In this document: positions 17,975 through 25,043 of the stretch, piece after piece
Layout: every line of letters begins with the position of its first letter
Position numbering within the stretch: the stretch's first letter is position 1
From: Merdimonas sp963929015
GTDB lineage: Bacteria > Bacillota > Clostridia > Lachnospirales > Lachnospiraceae
Length of the DNA stretch: 64,000 bases
Direction of reading: 5' to 3'
Assembly: GCF_963929015.1 (NCBI RefSeq)
Contig: NZ_CAWVHE010000011.1
Span: 62,001 to 126,000 of the forward strand
Program-made: the position numbers and the translations under genes
Notes under the pieces: model-generated
What the model saw: only the letters and a program-made list of their open reading frames with translations
What the model was told of the DNA's origin: nothing
The model's database searches: none

Positions 17975-18108
17975 AAAATGATACCGAAACACGACCAAAC
18001 AGCGTTTTCTGCCGTCAGATAGGATAAACCCCAGGCAAATATATTTAAGGTCAAAAAAGCCTGTCGTAAAGGGCAAAAAATGTAAAAAATGATACCGAAA
18101 CGCGACCA
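17975..18108 (+). repeat. Two iteron-like 23-bp direct repeats before the rep genes
   Basis: AAAATGATACCGAAACACG-ACCA at 17975-17997 recurs with one difference at 18086-18108. Each copy is followed within a few bases by an AGCG-containing element. They are 111 bases apart, in the gap between mobC and the replication genes, as expected for initiator binding sites. Confidence 0.6.
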
Positions 18109-18162
18109 TATTTCGCTGTCCTGTACCAGGTACTGGCAGGATGGCAGGAAGGAGGAATGTCT

Positions 18163-18372
18163 GTGCCGAGAATGAGCAAGAAAAGAAAACAGGAATTGGC
18201 TTTTTTTCTCAATGAAAGAGGGCGGGTTGCCCACAATGACACCTGCCGGAAATGTGTTGGAGACTGCAAGCAGAGTTTCCGGACTGTGATTGTCTGTTGC
18301 CCCTGCTATGAATCCAAGCGAAGCCGTCGGCGGAAGATCAGACAGAAACAAAAGGATGGATGTGAAGAATAA
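18163..18372 (+). CDS. Small cysteine-rich protein of the replication module
   Basis: About 69 residues from GTG 18163, 7 bases after AAGGAGG. An ATG at 18157 is too close to that site. It has a zinc-knuckle-like set of cysteines (CRKCVGDCKQSF, VIVCCPCYESKRSRRRK) and a basic tail. Proteins of this kind are regular companions of the RepA-like gene in gut conjugative elements. It overlaps the start of that gene, which suggests coupled translation. Function unknown. Confidence 0.65.
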   Translation: MPRMSKKRKQELAFFLNERGRVAHNDTCRKCVGDCKQSFRTVIVCCPCYESKRSRRRKIRQKQKDGCEE

Positions 18373-19102
18373 AGATCAGATGGTATACATGACGGATCAG
18401 ATCCAGATTCCGGTATATCTTCCTTACCCACGGTTTCTGCTGGGGATGGATCTGACTCAGACAGCCAAGGTCCTGTATGCTCTGTTGCTGGATCGGGCGA
18501 GTCTTTCCAGGAAGACAGGGTGGAAGGATGAGGAAGGCCACATTTTTGTGGTTTATCCCATTGCTTATCTGGCTGATGATCTTAGAAAGAGTCACATGAC
18601 TGTAAAAAAGGCATTGAATGAACTGGAAGAAGCCGGACTTATGGTGAGAAAAAAACAGGGATTTTCAAAACCGAATCTGCTGTATGTCAGAATCCCGGCA
18701 GAGGGAAAGAAAAGTTTCCCTGTGAAGGATAGAAAAGTGTCCCTCAAAGGGAAAGAAAATGATACTTATGAGGGAAAGAAACCTGTCCCTGTGATGGAAA
18801 GAAAAGTATCCCCTAATTACTTAAATAATAGTTACTTGATATATAGTCAAACAAATAAAGAGAGAGAAGCACGCTCTGCCTATGGCGAATATCACAATGT
18901 GTTTCTCTCCGAAACAGAATATGGAGAATTGAAACAGGAGATCCGGGAATTAGACAGGCTGATCGAGGAACTGTCCAGTTATATGCGTTCCAGTGGAAAG
19001 CAATATGCTGATCATGCTGTTACCTTGAGAAGATGGGCAGAACGGTCAGCCCCGGTAAAAAACATTCCGGATTATACCTGCAGTGAGGAGGACAGTCTAT
19101 GA
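18356..19102 (+). CDS. RepA-like replication initiator
   Basis: About 248 residues. The N-terminal domain matches the RepA_N/replisome-organizer winged helix: VYLPYPRFLLGMDLTQTAKVLYALLLDRASLS, then YLADDLRKSHMTVKKALNELEEAGLMVRKKQG as the DNA-reading helices. The C-terminal part is a charged helix. The start is uncertain: ATG 18356 is used, GTG 18362 fits the AAAAGG site better. It overlaps the small Cys-rich gene upstream and the DnaC-like gene downstream (ATGA). It probably opens the element's origin, allowing replication after excision. Confidence 0.8.
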   Translation: MDVKNKDQMVYMTDQIQIPVYLPYPRFLLGMDLTQTAKVLYALLLDRASLSRKTGWKDEEGHIFVVYPIAYLADDLRKSHMTVKKALNELEEAGLMVRKKQGFSKPNLLYVRIPAEGKKSFPVKDRKVSLKGKENDTYEGKKPVPVMERKVSPNYLNNSYLIYSQTNKEREARSAYGEYHNVFLSETEYGELKQEIRELDRLIEELSSYMRSSGKQYADHAVTLRRWAERSAPVKNIPDYTCSEEDSL

Positions 19103-19953
19103 ACAAGATGGTAGAAGAAACAGTAAAGAACATGATTCAGCAGGGAGAAAGAAACGGAGAGGATTATATCGGAGAAGACGGGCTTCTGTATTGCGGGAAA
19201 TGCCATGAACCGAAGGAGGCTTATTTCGATCAGGAGAAAGTCGTGGTTTTGGGAATAAAAAAACATCCGCGTGAATGTGAGTGTCGGAGACAAAAGAGAA
19301 AAGAGGAGGAACAGTACCGGGAACAGCAGCGCCATGAAGCTGTAGTCAGAGAATTGAAGGAACATTGTTTCTCGGATAGATCCATGCAGGAATGGACATT
19401 TGAGAATGATAAAGGGCTTTCCGAAAATACCGTGCTTGCAAAGTTGTATGTGAAAGACTGGGAAACAATGAAGGCGGAAAATACAGGCTATCTTTTCTGG
19501 GGAGCAGTGGGAACCGGGAAAAGTTTTCTGGCGGGCTGTATTGCCAATGCACTGTTGGAACAGGAGATAGAAGTGCGTATGAACAATTTTGCGGAAGTGC
19601 TGAATGATCTGTCTGCTAATTTTTTAGAGAAGAACACATACATAAAAAATCTGTGCAGAGTTCCGCTGCTGATTCTGGATGATTTTGGAATGGAGCGGGG
19701 GACAGAGTACGGACTGGAACAGATCTATGCAGTGATTGACGGAAGATATCGGAGCGGGAAGCCCCTGATCGCGACGACCAATCTGACACTGCAGGAGTTA
19801 AAGAATCCGCAGGATACAGCGCATGCCAGGATTTATGACCGGCTGCTGGAGATGTGCGTGCCGGTTCAGTTTAAAGGGGAGAGTTTCCGGAAACGTACGG
19901 CTCAGGAAAAGCTGGGGCGGATGCAGAAAAGAGTAAAGGAGGAGATGAGGTAA
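19099..19953 (+). CDS. DnaC/DnaI-like helicase loader
   Basis: 284 residues. An N-terminal zinc-binding region (CGKCHEPKEAYF...RECECRRQKRK) precedes an AAA+ ATPase with Walker A GAVGTGKSF near 137, Walker B LLILDDFGME near 197 and a sensor segment PLIATTNLTLQEL. It starts within the stop of repA (ATGA). It loads the host replicative helicase at the element origin. Confidence 0.9.
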   Translation: MNKMVEETVKNMIQQGERNGEDYIGEDGLLYCGKCHEPKEAYFDQEKVVVLGIKKHPRECECRRQKRKEEEQYREQQRHEAVVRELKEHCFSDRSMQEWTFENDKGLSENTVLAKLYVKDWETMKAENTGYLFWGAVGTGKSFLAGCIANALLEQEIEVRMNNFAEVLNDLSANFLEKNTYIKNLCRVPLLILDDFGMERGTEYGLEQIYAVIDGRYRSGKPLIATTNLTLQELKNPQDTAHARIYDRLLEMCVPVQFKGESFRKRTAQEKLGRMQKRVKEEMR

Positions 19954-20148
19954 ATGAGACAGACAAAAGAAAGAGAGAGCAGCTGCCGTCTGGCAGTGGA
20001 TATTGAAGGTCTGGCCGCTATGCTTTCCTGCGGACAGATGACTGCAAGGAAGATTGCGGAAGATGCGGGAGCCCGGATCACCATCGGCCGCTGGGTGTTG
20101 TACTCCGTACAGAAGGTGGAGAAATATCTGGAAGCAATAGCGGAATAA
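19954..20148 (+). CDS. xis: Excisionase (Tn916 Xis type)
   Basis: 64 residues (LAVDIEGLAAMLSCGQMTARKIAEDAGARI...WVLYSVQKVEKYLE), a winged-helix excisionase of the Tn916 type with normal length. It begins directly after the DnaC-like stop and precedes the integrase. It directs the integrase toward excision by bending the arm region. Confidence 0.88.
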   Translation: MRQTKERESSCRLAVDIEGLAAMLSCGQMTARKIAEDAGARITIGRWVLYSVQKVEKYLEAIAE

Positions 20149-20164
20149 AGGAACACGGATGTGC

Positions 20165-20218
20165 GTGGGGATGGTTTTGTGCTATACTTTTCATAGACAG
20201 GACAAGACCATTCCCCAC
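20165..20218. other. Long inverted repeat between xis and int
   Basis: GTGGGGATGGTTTTGT (20165-20180) pairs with ACAAGACCATTCCCCAC (20202-20218) with one bulge and one mismatch. A 21-base loop contains a second weak dyad. It fills almost the whole xis-int gap and ends 5 bases before the int ribosome site. It may attenuate int or serve in recombination. Confidence 0.6.
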
Positions 20219-20229
20219 AACAGGGAGGT

Positions 20230-21468
20230 GTGGAAATTAGAGAAAGGAATGGTTTTGTGGCAAGAAAAGACAATAGAGGAAGAAATCTGAGGACCGGGGA
20301 ATCTCAGCGCAAGGATGGACTCTATATGTACCGGTACAAAGATGAACGGACCGGCAGACGCCTGGCCGTTTATTCTCCGGATCTGGCTGAACTCAGGAAA
20401 AAAGAAAAAGAGATTGAGAAAGACCAGAGCGAAGGAATTCTGACCGATACTCAATGCAAGAACATGACTCTCAATGACCTGTTTGAGATCCACATGGATA
20501 CCAGAAAGCTGGCGGAGAGTACACAGGCCAATTACAGAAGGATGTGGAACAGTCTTGTGAGGAATGAACTCGGACAGATGAAAGTGGTACAGGTAAGACC
20601 ATCTCATGTACGCCTGTTTTATTCCCGGCTGAGCAAACAGAAATATTCCCACAGTACCATCAAGTTTCTCCATAATATGATCTTACCGAGCTTTGAGGTG
20701 GCTGTAGATGATGATATCATCCGGAAGAATCCGGCTAAGAGAACGCTGGGAGATTATGGAGAACCGGAAAAGAAACGCACCGCCCTGTCCTTTGACCAGC
20801 AGAAAAATCTGCTGAACTATGTAAAGAACAGCGAGGTGTTCCATATCTATCTGCCGCTTTTGCAGGTGATGATCGGAACCGGGCTCCGCTGTGGAGAACT
20901 GATCGGACTCACCTGGAAGGACGTAGATCTGAAGACCAGGACCGTATACGTGAATCATCAGCTGATCTATAAGAACTATGGAGACGGGTGTGATTTTCAT
21001 GTGACCATGCCCAAGACAGAAGCCGGGATCCGGGAGATACCTTTGAGCAAAATGGTGGCAAAAGCCTTTGAGACCCAGAGACGGCTGAATTTTCAGATGG
21101 GAATCCCAAGGGATGTGAAGATCGAAGGGCTTTCGAATTTCGTATTCATGAGCAGGAGCGGACGTCCAATGATGCCGACTACCGTGAACTTTATTCTCCG
21201 GGATATTGTGAAGGCGTATAATGAGGAAGAAAATGAGCGGGCAAAGCGGGAGAGGAGAAAGCCGGAAGAGCTGCCGCATATTTCCGCCCATATACTCAGA
21301 CATACGGCCTGTACCCGGATGGCAGAGACAGATCTGGATATGAAGGTCGTTCAGTACGTGATGGGACATGCGAATATCAGTGTCACCATGGAAGTTTATA
21401 ACCATATTACAGACCGGTCCAGGATTGAAAAAGAGATTGCAAAGATGGATTTGGTGCAGATTATGTGA
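20230..21468 (+). CDS. int: Tyrosine integrase, Tn916 family
   Basis: 412 residues: N-terminal arm-binding domain (GRNLRTGESQRKDGLYMYRYKD), core-binding SAM-like domain (STQANYRRMWNSLVRNELG), and catalytic domain with Arg in TGLRCGELIGL, HILRHTACTRMAE, and the nucleophile Tyr in MEVYNHITDRS. The GTG at 20230 is only one base from GGGAGG, so the true start may be a few codons later. It integrates and excises the element. Arm-type repeats lie 180 bases downstream. Confidence 0.93.
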   Translation: MEIRERNGFVARKDNRGRNLRTGESQRKDGLYMYRYKDERTGRRLAVYSPDLAELRKKEKEIEKDQSEGILTDTQCKNMTLNDLFEIHMDTRKLAESTQANYRRMWNSLVRNELGQMKVVQVRPSHVRLFYSRLSKQKYSHSTIKFLHNMILPSFEVAVDDDIIRKNPAKRTLGDYGEPEKKRTALSFDQQKNLLNYVKNSEVFHIYLPLLQVMIGTGLRCGELIGLTWKDVDLKTRTVYVNHQLIYKNYGDGCDFHVTMPKTEAGIREIPLSKMVAKAFETQRRLNFQMGIPRDVKIEGLSNFVFMSRSGRPMMPTTVNFILRDIVKAYNEEENERAKRERRKPEELPHISAHILRHTACTRMAETDLDMKVVQYVMGHANISVTMEVYNHITDRSRIEKEIAKMDLVQIM

Positions 21469-21572
21469 TGGCTCAGATTTCTTTAAGAATGATTACAGAA
21501 CTGCTCGCCATGGACCTCATGAACTGCGTTCATTCGGTCGCGGCTGTCGCCTTATAGGTCCAAAACCGGAGA

Positions 21573-21603
21573 TGCCTTTATGTGAGCAAGCTCTCAAAAG
21601 GCA
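21573..21603. other. Hairpin downstream of int
   Basis: TGCCTTT (21573-21579) pairs with AAAGGCA (21597-21603), with an inner GAGC-AA-GCTC stem. No T-run follows, so it may be part of the attachment region rather than a terminator. The 310-base gap after int holds this hairpin, the arm repeats and an AT-rich CCCGAAAAAGC hairpin near 21710. Confidence 0.45.
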
Positions 21604-21645
21604 CCCCGATTTCGTCCCTGCATGGCTCGTAGTTTTCGCGTAAAT

Positions 21646-21677
21646 TGGTGTAGAAATGGTGTAAAAATGGTGTAGTA
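21646..21677 (+). repeat. Three tandem 11-bp integrase arm-type sites
   Basis: TGGTGTA occurs at 21646-21652, 21657-21663 and 21668-21674, each spaced by exactly 11 bases and each preceded by AA-T-rich sequence. The last is followed by GTAA. One-helical-turn spacing downstream of a Tn916-type int fits sites bound by the integrase N-terminal domain, so the right end of the element should be close by. Confidence 0.7.
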
Positions 21678-21777
21678 AGCCATTTTTTGAAAAAATCAAA
21701 AAATTGGAAAGCCCGAAAAAGCCCGTAAAATCAAGCTTTTTGAGGTTTTCCAAAAAAATTATTTAAAAAATTAGCAC

Positions 21778-22254
21778 TCACCTCTTGTATGTATCTGAAT
21801 CTGGAGGGATGCGTCCGCTCTGCTGATAGAGGATGCGATTAATACTGACTGTTCGTATATCATTCAGTTTTAAAAGCGAGTCGTGGGAGATAAAGGAAAA
21901 TTCGCTGCTTTTTAAAAGAAACAGATCGCTATGAGATTCTGGATAGTCTACAGGGTGATAGACATCAAGGTGCTTGAGAGGATTATAAGAAAATAGTGGA
22001 AGCACATAGAGCAGTTTTTGTTTGACGCCAATTACGAGTCCCCGGTGTTCATAAGACATTTCAGGGATATAATTTTTCCCGAATTCAAATTGGTATATTT
22101 CCCCTTTTTTGACAGGTTTTTGACGCAATTTTTTCTTTCTGTTTTCGGTCCAGCGGGAATCGGATATAGAAAAGCGGTGAAGTTCATCTGAACTGAACAC
22201 ATTTTCAATGACGGACTCATTTATTTTGTTCTGTGCTTTAAGATATTCTTTCAA
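21778..22254 (-). CDS. PemK/MazF-like toxin-family protein
   Basis: 158 residues from TTG 22254, which follows AAGGAG at 9 bases. A longer frame upstream would translate the hairpin leader and is rejected. The MazF-like barrel is visible as KKGEIYQFEFGKNYIPEM, YEHRGLVIGVKQKLLYVLPL and the late SLLKLNDIRTVSINRIL, which matches the IRTI-x-x-xRI segment of PemK/MazF. A helical N-terminal extension of about 55 residues is unusual. No antitoxin gene is adjacent. If active it would be an mRNA interferase. It may be an orphan or be controlled by its structured leader. Confidence 0.7.
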   Translation of the reverse strand: MKEYLKAQNKINESVIENVFSSDELHRFSISDSRWTENRKKKLRQKPVKKGEIYQFEFGKNYIPEMSYEHRGLVIGVKQKLLYVLPLFSYNPLKHLDVYHPVDYPESHSDLFLLKSSEFSFISHDSLLKLNDIRTVSINRILYQQSGRIPPDSDTYKR

Positions 22255-22290
22255 TAAGATTTTCTCCTTGGGAATTTGGAAATAAAAAGA

Positions 22291-22394
22291 GTACGGCGCT
22301 AACCGTACCCTGCTCTGGCTGACCAGAGTGACCTCGTCGGTCAAATTATTCTTTCTTAGACGGCCTCGTCGGCCAGGAAACACCTTGCAGGTGT
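22291..22394 (-). ncRNA. Structured leader with five consecutive hairpins
   Basis: Five small perfect hairpins stand in a row in the 5' UTR of the PemK-like gene: GTACGG/CCGTAC (22291-22308), CTCTGG/CCAGAG (22313-22328), TGACC/GGTCA (22329-22343), GGCC/GGCC (22362-22374) and ACACCT/AGGTGT (22380-22394). The third and fourth share the loop TCGTC while their stems differ by compensating bases. No known riboswitch was recognised. Confidence 0.65.
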
Positions 22395-22422
22395 GAAAGA
22401 CGGTTGAACTTTTGTGGATGTT

Positions 22423-22451
22423 ATTATAACGCGGTCAGTATTGGAAGTCAA
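22423..22451 (-). promoter_or_regulatory. Promoter of the PemK-like gene
   Basis: On the minus strand TTGACT (22446-22451) and a perfect TATAAT (22423-22428) are spaced by 17 bases. Transcription should begin near 22416, giving a leader of about 160 bases. Confidence 0.8.
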
Positions 22452-22517
22452 GATGACATAGTATCATTGTTGGATTTATGTAGCGGAAAAGATACGATGA
22501 AGCATTTTAGCTTTTAA

Positions 22518-22551
22518 AAGATATTTTGGTATACTTTGACCAAAATATCTT
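22518..22551 (+). promoter_or_regulatory. Palindromic operator over an extended -10 promoter
   Basis: A perfect 13-bp inverted repeat (AAGATATTTTGGT at 22518-22530, ACCAAAATATCTT at 22539-22551) contains the extended -10 element TGGTATACT in its centre. It lies directly before the SWIM-protein ribosome site, so a dimeric repressor bound here would block that gene. Confidence 0.65.
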
Positions 22552-22566
22552 CCAGGAGGGATGAGT

Positions 22567-24246
22567 GTGAATAACTGGAGAGATTTATTTCAGGATCATA
22601 TCCTTGCTCGCGGGGAAATGTATTTCTATGATGGCGCAGTTCAGGAGCTTCATAAAACAGAACACGGATATCAGGCCATTGTAGAAGGGACAGAGGATTA
22701 TGAGGTAGAGATTGAAATTGAAGAGGGAGAAGTCCATGAAATGTACTGTTCCTGTCCCTATGCGGAAGACGGCAGTCACTGTAAGCATATGGCGGCTGTC
22801 CTGTATGAGATTGAGGAACAGGATGAGTCGGGGCTCCTGTCAGAGGATGCCTGTCTGGAGCAACAGGAAAAGGAACTGGAGGAGTTGATTGAAAAGCTTC
22901 CGGAGAGGGAACTGCGTGCCTTTGTAAAAAAGCTTGCCGGGCAGGACAGCGGAATCCGGAGTATGCTTCTGACCAGATATGCGGTGGAAATCGATGAAAA
23001 GCAGATGAACCGGTTAAAGCAGGGAGTAGACCGGCTTGTATGGGAATACAGCAACGGGAATGGATTTATAGATTACCGGAATGCCTGGGATTTCACTTAT
23101 ACGATGGAATGTTATCTGGGAGACAAGGTGGATGTTCTGATCGAACGAGGCTGCTGGCGTCAGGCATTTGAACTGACCAATTATGTGTTCCAGATAATCG
23201 GGAATATAGACATGGATGATTCTGACGGCGGCATTTGTCAGGTCGCGAATGCATGTTATGAGAGGTGGGAAGTCATACTGAAGAATTGCCCCGAAGATGT
23301 CAGAAGCGAAATGTTTGCCTGGTTTACCAGTCATCTGTCCTGTGATTATGTCATGGATTATCTGGAGGAATACATAGAAGATTTTCTAATGCGCGAGTTC
23401 CGTGACCGTGAAATGTTGGAGAAAAAACTGAAATATTTGGATGAAATAATTGAAAAGCAGGGTCCCTCCACGGATGGAGGAAGGACCTGGAGCGAGCATT
23501 ACGGCTATGAGGATAATCTCATACGACGGCTGGAACTTATGGAGCAGCTGGGTTACTCAGAGGAAGAAATACACGAATACCGCAGGAAACACTGGCGATT
23601 TTCGGCGGTGAGAAAACTGGAGATCCAGGAGAATCTTGACCGTGGGAACCTGGATGAGGCGATCCGGATCCTGCGGGAAAGCAAGGAACTGGACAGCGAG
23701 TATCCGGGGCTGGTTGCCGGCTATAGCGAGCAACTGATCTCCATTTATGAAGAGCAGGCAGATACGAAAGCTTACAAAGAGGAACTCTTATACTATGTTC
23801 TAAAGTGTCCACAGCATGAGTTGACATATATTCGGAAATTAAAAAAGGTCTGTACAGATAAAGAGTGGGAGCAATACCGGGCGCAGATCCTGCGGGAGCC
23901 AGGGAACTTTGCAATCCGCTATCCGCTTATGGAGGCGGAAGGAATGTATGAACACATGCTGGAGTGCCTGAAGAGAGAGAGCTTTGTCCTTAATCTGGAC
24001 AGATATGAAAAAGTGTTGAAAGAGAGATTCCCAGAGCAGGTGCGAGATCTTTATATTTCTTATCTGCACAGAGAAGCAGAAAGGGTCAGTGACAGAAAAC
24101 GATACAGGGAACTGATGAAATACCTTAAGAAAATCAGCGGGTATCCCGGCGGGAAAGAAAAGGCGGCCGGGATCGCGGAGAACTGGCGGGCGAAGTATTA
24201 TCGCAGGAGAGCTATGATGGATGAAATGGAGAACGCGGGATTTTAG
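22567..24246 (+). CDS. SWIM zinc-finger protein
   Basis: About 559 residues. GTG 22567 gives NNWRDLF, the usual opening, at 7 bases from AGGAGG; ATG 22561 is too close. The SWIM motif is CSCPYAEDGSHCKH at about residues 62-75 (CxCxnCxH), in the usual position after two beta-rich segments. The remaining 480 residues are helical, repeat-rich and charged. Stand-alone SWIM proteins of this length are widespread in Clostridia and thought to bind nucleic acid or proteins; no enzyme activity is implied. It is a single-gene unit with its own operator and terminator. Confidence 0.85.
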   Translation: MNNWRDLFQDHILARGEMYFYDGAVQELHKTEHGYQAIVEGTEDYEVEIEIEEGEVHEMYCSCPYAEDGSHCKHMAAVLYEIEEQDESGLLSEDACLEQQEKELEELIEKLPERELRAFVKKLAGQDSGIRSMLLTRYAVEIDEKQMNRLKQGVDRLVWEYSNGNGFIDYRNAWDFTYTMECYLGDKVDVLIERGCWRQAFELTNYVFQIIGNIDMDDSDGGICQVANACYERWEVILKNCPEDVRSEMFAWFTSHLSCDYVMDYLEEYIEDFLMREFRDREMLEKKLKYLDEIIEKQGPSTDGGRTWSEHYGYEDNLIRRLELMEQLGYSEEEIHEYRRKHWRFSAVRKLEIQENLDRGNLDEAIRILRESKELDSEYPGLVAGYSEQLISIYEEQADTKAYKEELLYYVLKCPQHELTYIRKLKKVCTDKEWEQYRAQILREPGNFAIRYPLMEAEGMYEHMLECLKRESFVLNLDRYEKVLKERFPEQVRDLYISYLHREAERVSDRKRYRELMKYLKKISGYPGGKEKAAGIAENWRAKYYRRRAMMDEMENAGF

Positions 24247-24280
24247 GGATTGTGAATCTAACCCTCGAATAACTCCCCTT

Positions 24281-24325
24281 CCCCCTGCATAGATTGTAAA
24301 AACGAACTATGCAGGGGGATTTTTT
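24281..24325 (+). terminator. Terminator that sequesters the spoIIID ribosome binding site
   Basis: A perfect 12-bp stem (24281-24292 with 24307-24318), 14-base loop and a T6 run. It terminates the SWIM transcript. The right arm ends in GGGGG, the only Shine-Dalgarno candidate for the TTG at 24327. The loop and left arm contain CATAGATT (24287-24294), similar to a sigma-E -10 element. Confidence 0.8.
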
Positions 24326-24326
24326 C

Positions 24327-24581
24327 TTGAAGGATTATATTGAGGAGCGGGCGGTTGAGATCGCATATTATATCATCGAGCACAAGGCTACGGTGCGGCA
24401 GACGGCGAAGAAGTTTGGGGTGAGTAAGAGTACGATACATAAGGACGTTACCGACCGCCTTCTGCAGATCAATCCGTCCCTGGCGGCGGAGGCCCGCAAG
24501 GTGCTGGATGTGAATAAATCCGAGCGCCACATCCGGGGCGGACTGGCCACGCGGGAGAAGTATCTGCACCGGCGTGCCTAG
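24327..24581 (+). CDS. spoIIID: Sporulation transcription factor SpoIIID
   Basis: 84 residues from TTG 24327: KDYIEERAVEIAYYIIEHKATVRQTAKKFGVSKSTIHKDV is the helix-turn-helix and DVNKSERHIRGGLATREKY the basic C-terminal DNA-binding extension, closely matching SpoIIID. It regulates mother-cell genes under sigma-E, showing the host is a spore former or descends from one. Its ribosome site lies inside the preceding terminator stem, so it is probably translated only from a promoter within or downstream of that stem. Confidence 0.95.
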   Translation: MKDYIEERAVEIAYYIIEHKATVRQTAKKFGVSKSTIHKDVTDRLLQINPSLAAEARKVLDVNKSERHIRGGLATREKYLHRRA

Positions 24582-24602
24582 AGCATTTTCATGCTCCTTT
24601 TT
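24581..24602 (+). terminator. Terminator after spoIIID
   Basis: GAGCAT (24581-24586), TTTC loop, ATGCTC (24591-24596), then CTTTTT. It overlaps the last base of the stop codon. Confidence 0.7.
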
Positions 24603-24636
24603 CGGATCTGTTCACAATATCTTCAAAATATATTTC

Positions 24637-24664
24637 TTGCATATCTGGAAATTTATGGTAAGAT
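24637..24664 (+). promoter_or_regulatory. Promoter of the HPr-like gene
   Basis: TTGCAT (24637-24642), 16-base spacer, TAAGAT (24659-24664), 24 bases before the ATG. Confidence 0.55.
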
Positions 24665-24688
24665 AGTTCCTGAAAAGGAGAGATAGAT

Positions 24689-24919
24689 ATGAACAAGAAG
24701 ACAATTATCTTTCAGGGCCCGGACGACGTGGTTGCGTTTGTCAGAAAGGTCGAGAAGTATCCGTACAACATGGATATGAAGCGTGGAAGATATATCGTTG
24801 ACGCCAAATCTTTGCTCGGCCTTATGAATCTGGGATTCCGGAGTAAAATTGAATTAAATGTCTACGAGGACGATTGCGAAGATCTTTGGAACGATATCAG
24901 AGAATTTGTAGCAGCGTAA
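24689..24919 (+). CDS. HPr-like protein lacking the catalytic histidine
   Basis: 76 residues with the HPr fold. The segment KRGRYIVDAKSLLGLMNLG aligns with the Ser46 region of HPr, and the termini fit an HPr-family domain. The His15 region is absent: the corresponding loop reads EKYPYNMDM, so it cannot accept phosphate from enzyme I. This resembles Crh-type or regulatory HPr homologs that can be modified on serine, though Crh keeps more of HPr. It has an AAAGGAGAGA site and is a lone gene. Confidence 0.75.
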   Translation: MNKKTIIFQGPDDVVAFVRKVEKYPYNMDMKRGRYIVDAKSLLGLMNLGFRSKIELNVYEDDCEDLWNDIREFVAA

Positions 24920-25043
24920 ATGTGTAGCAGCAATATGGACCACGCGGAGGTGAAGCTTTCAGGCTTTGCCTCTATTTTTTTGCGGCTTTTGTATCGCCTG
25001 CCCACATTGACAAACGTCCGGGAAAAGAGGATAATGGGTTCCA

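Noticed and set aside
22255..22383. Longer N terminus for the PemK-like protein
   Set aside because: It would translate the hairpin leader, has no ribosome site, and the AAGGAG at 9 bases before TTG 22254 gives a better start.
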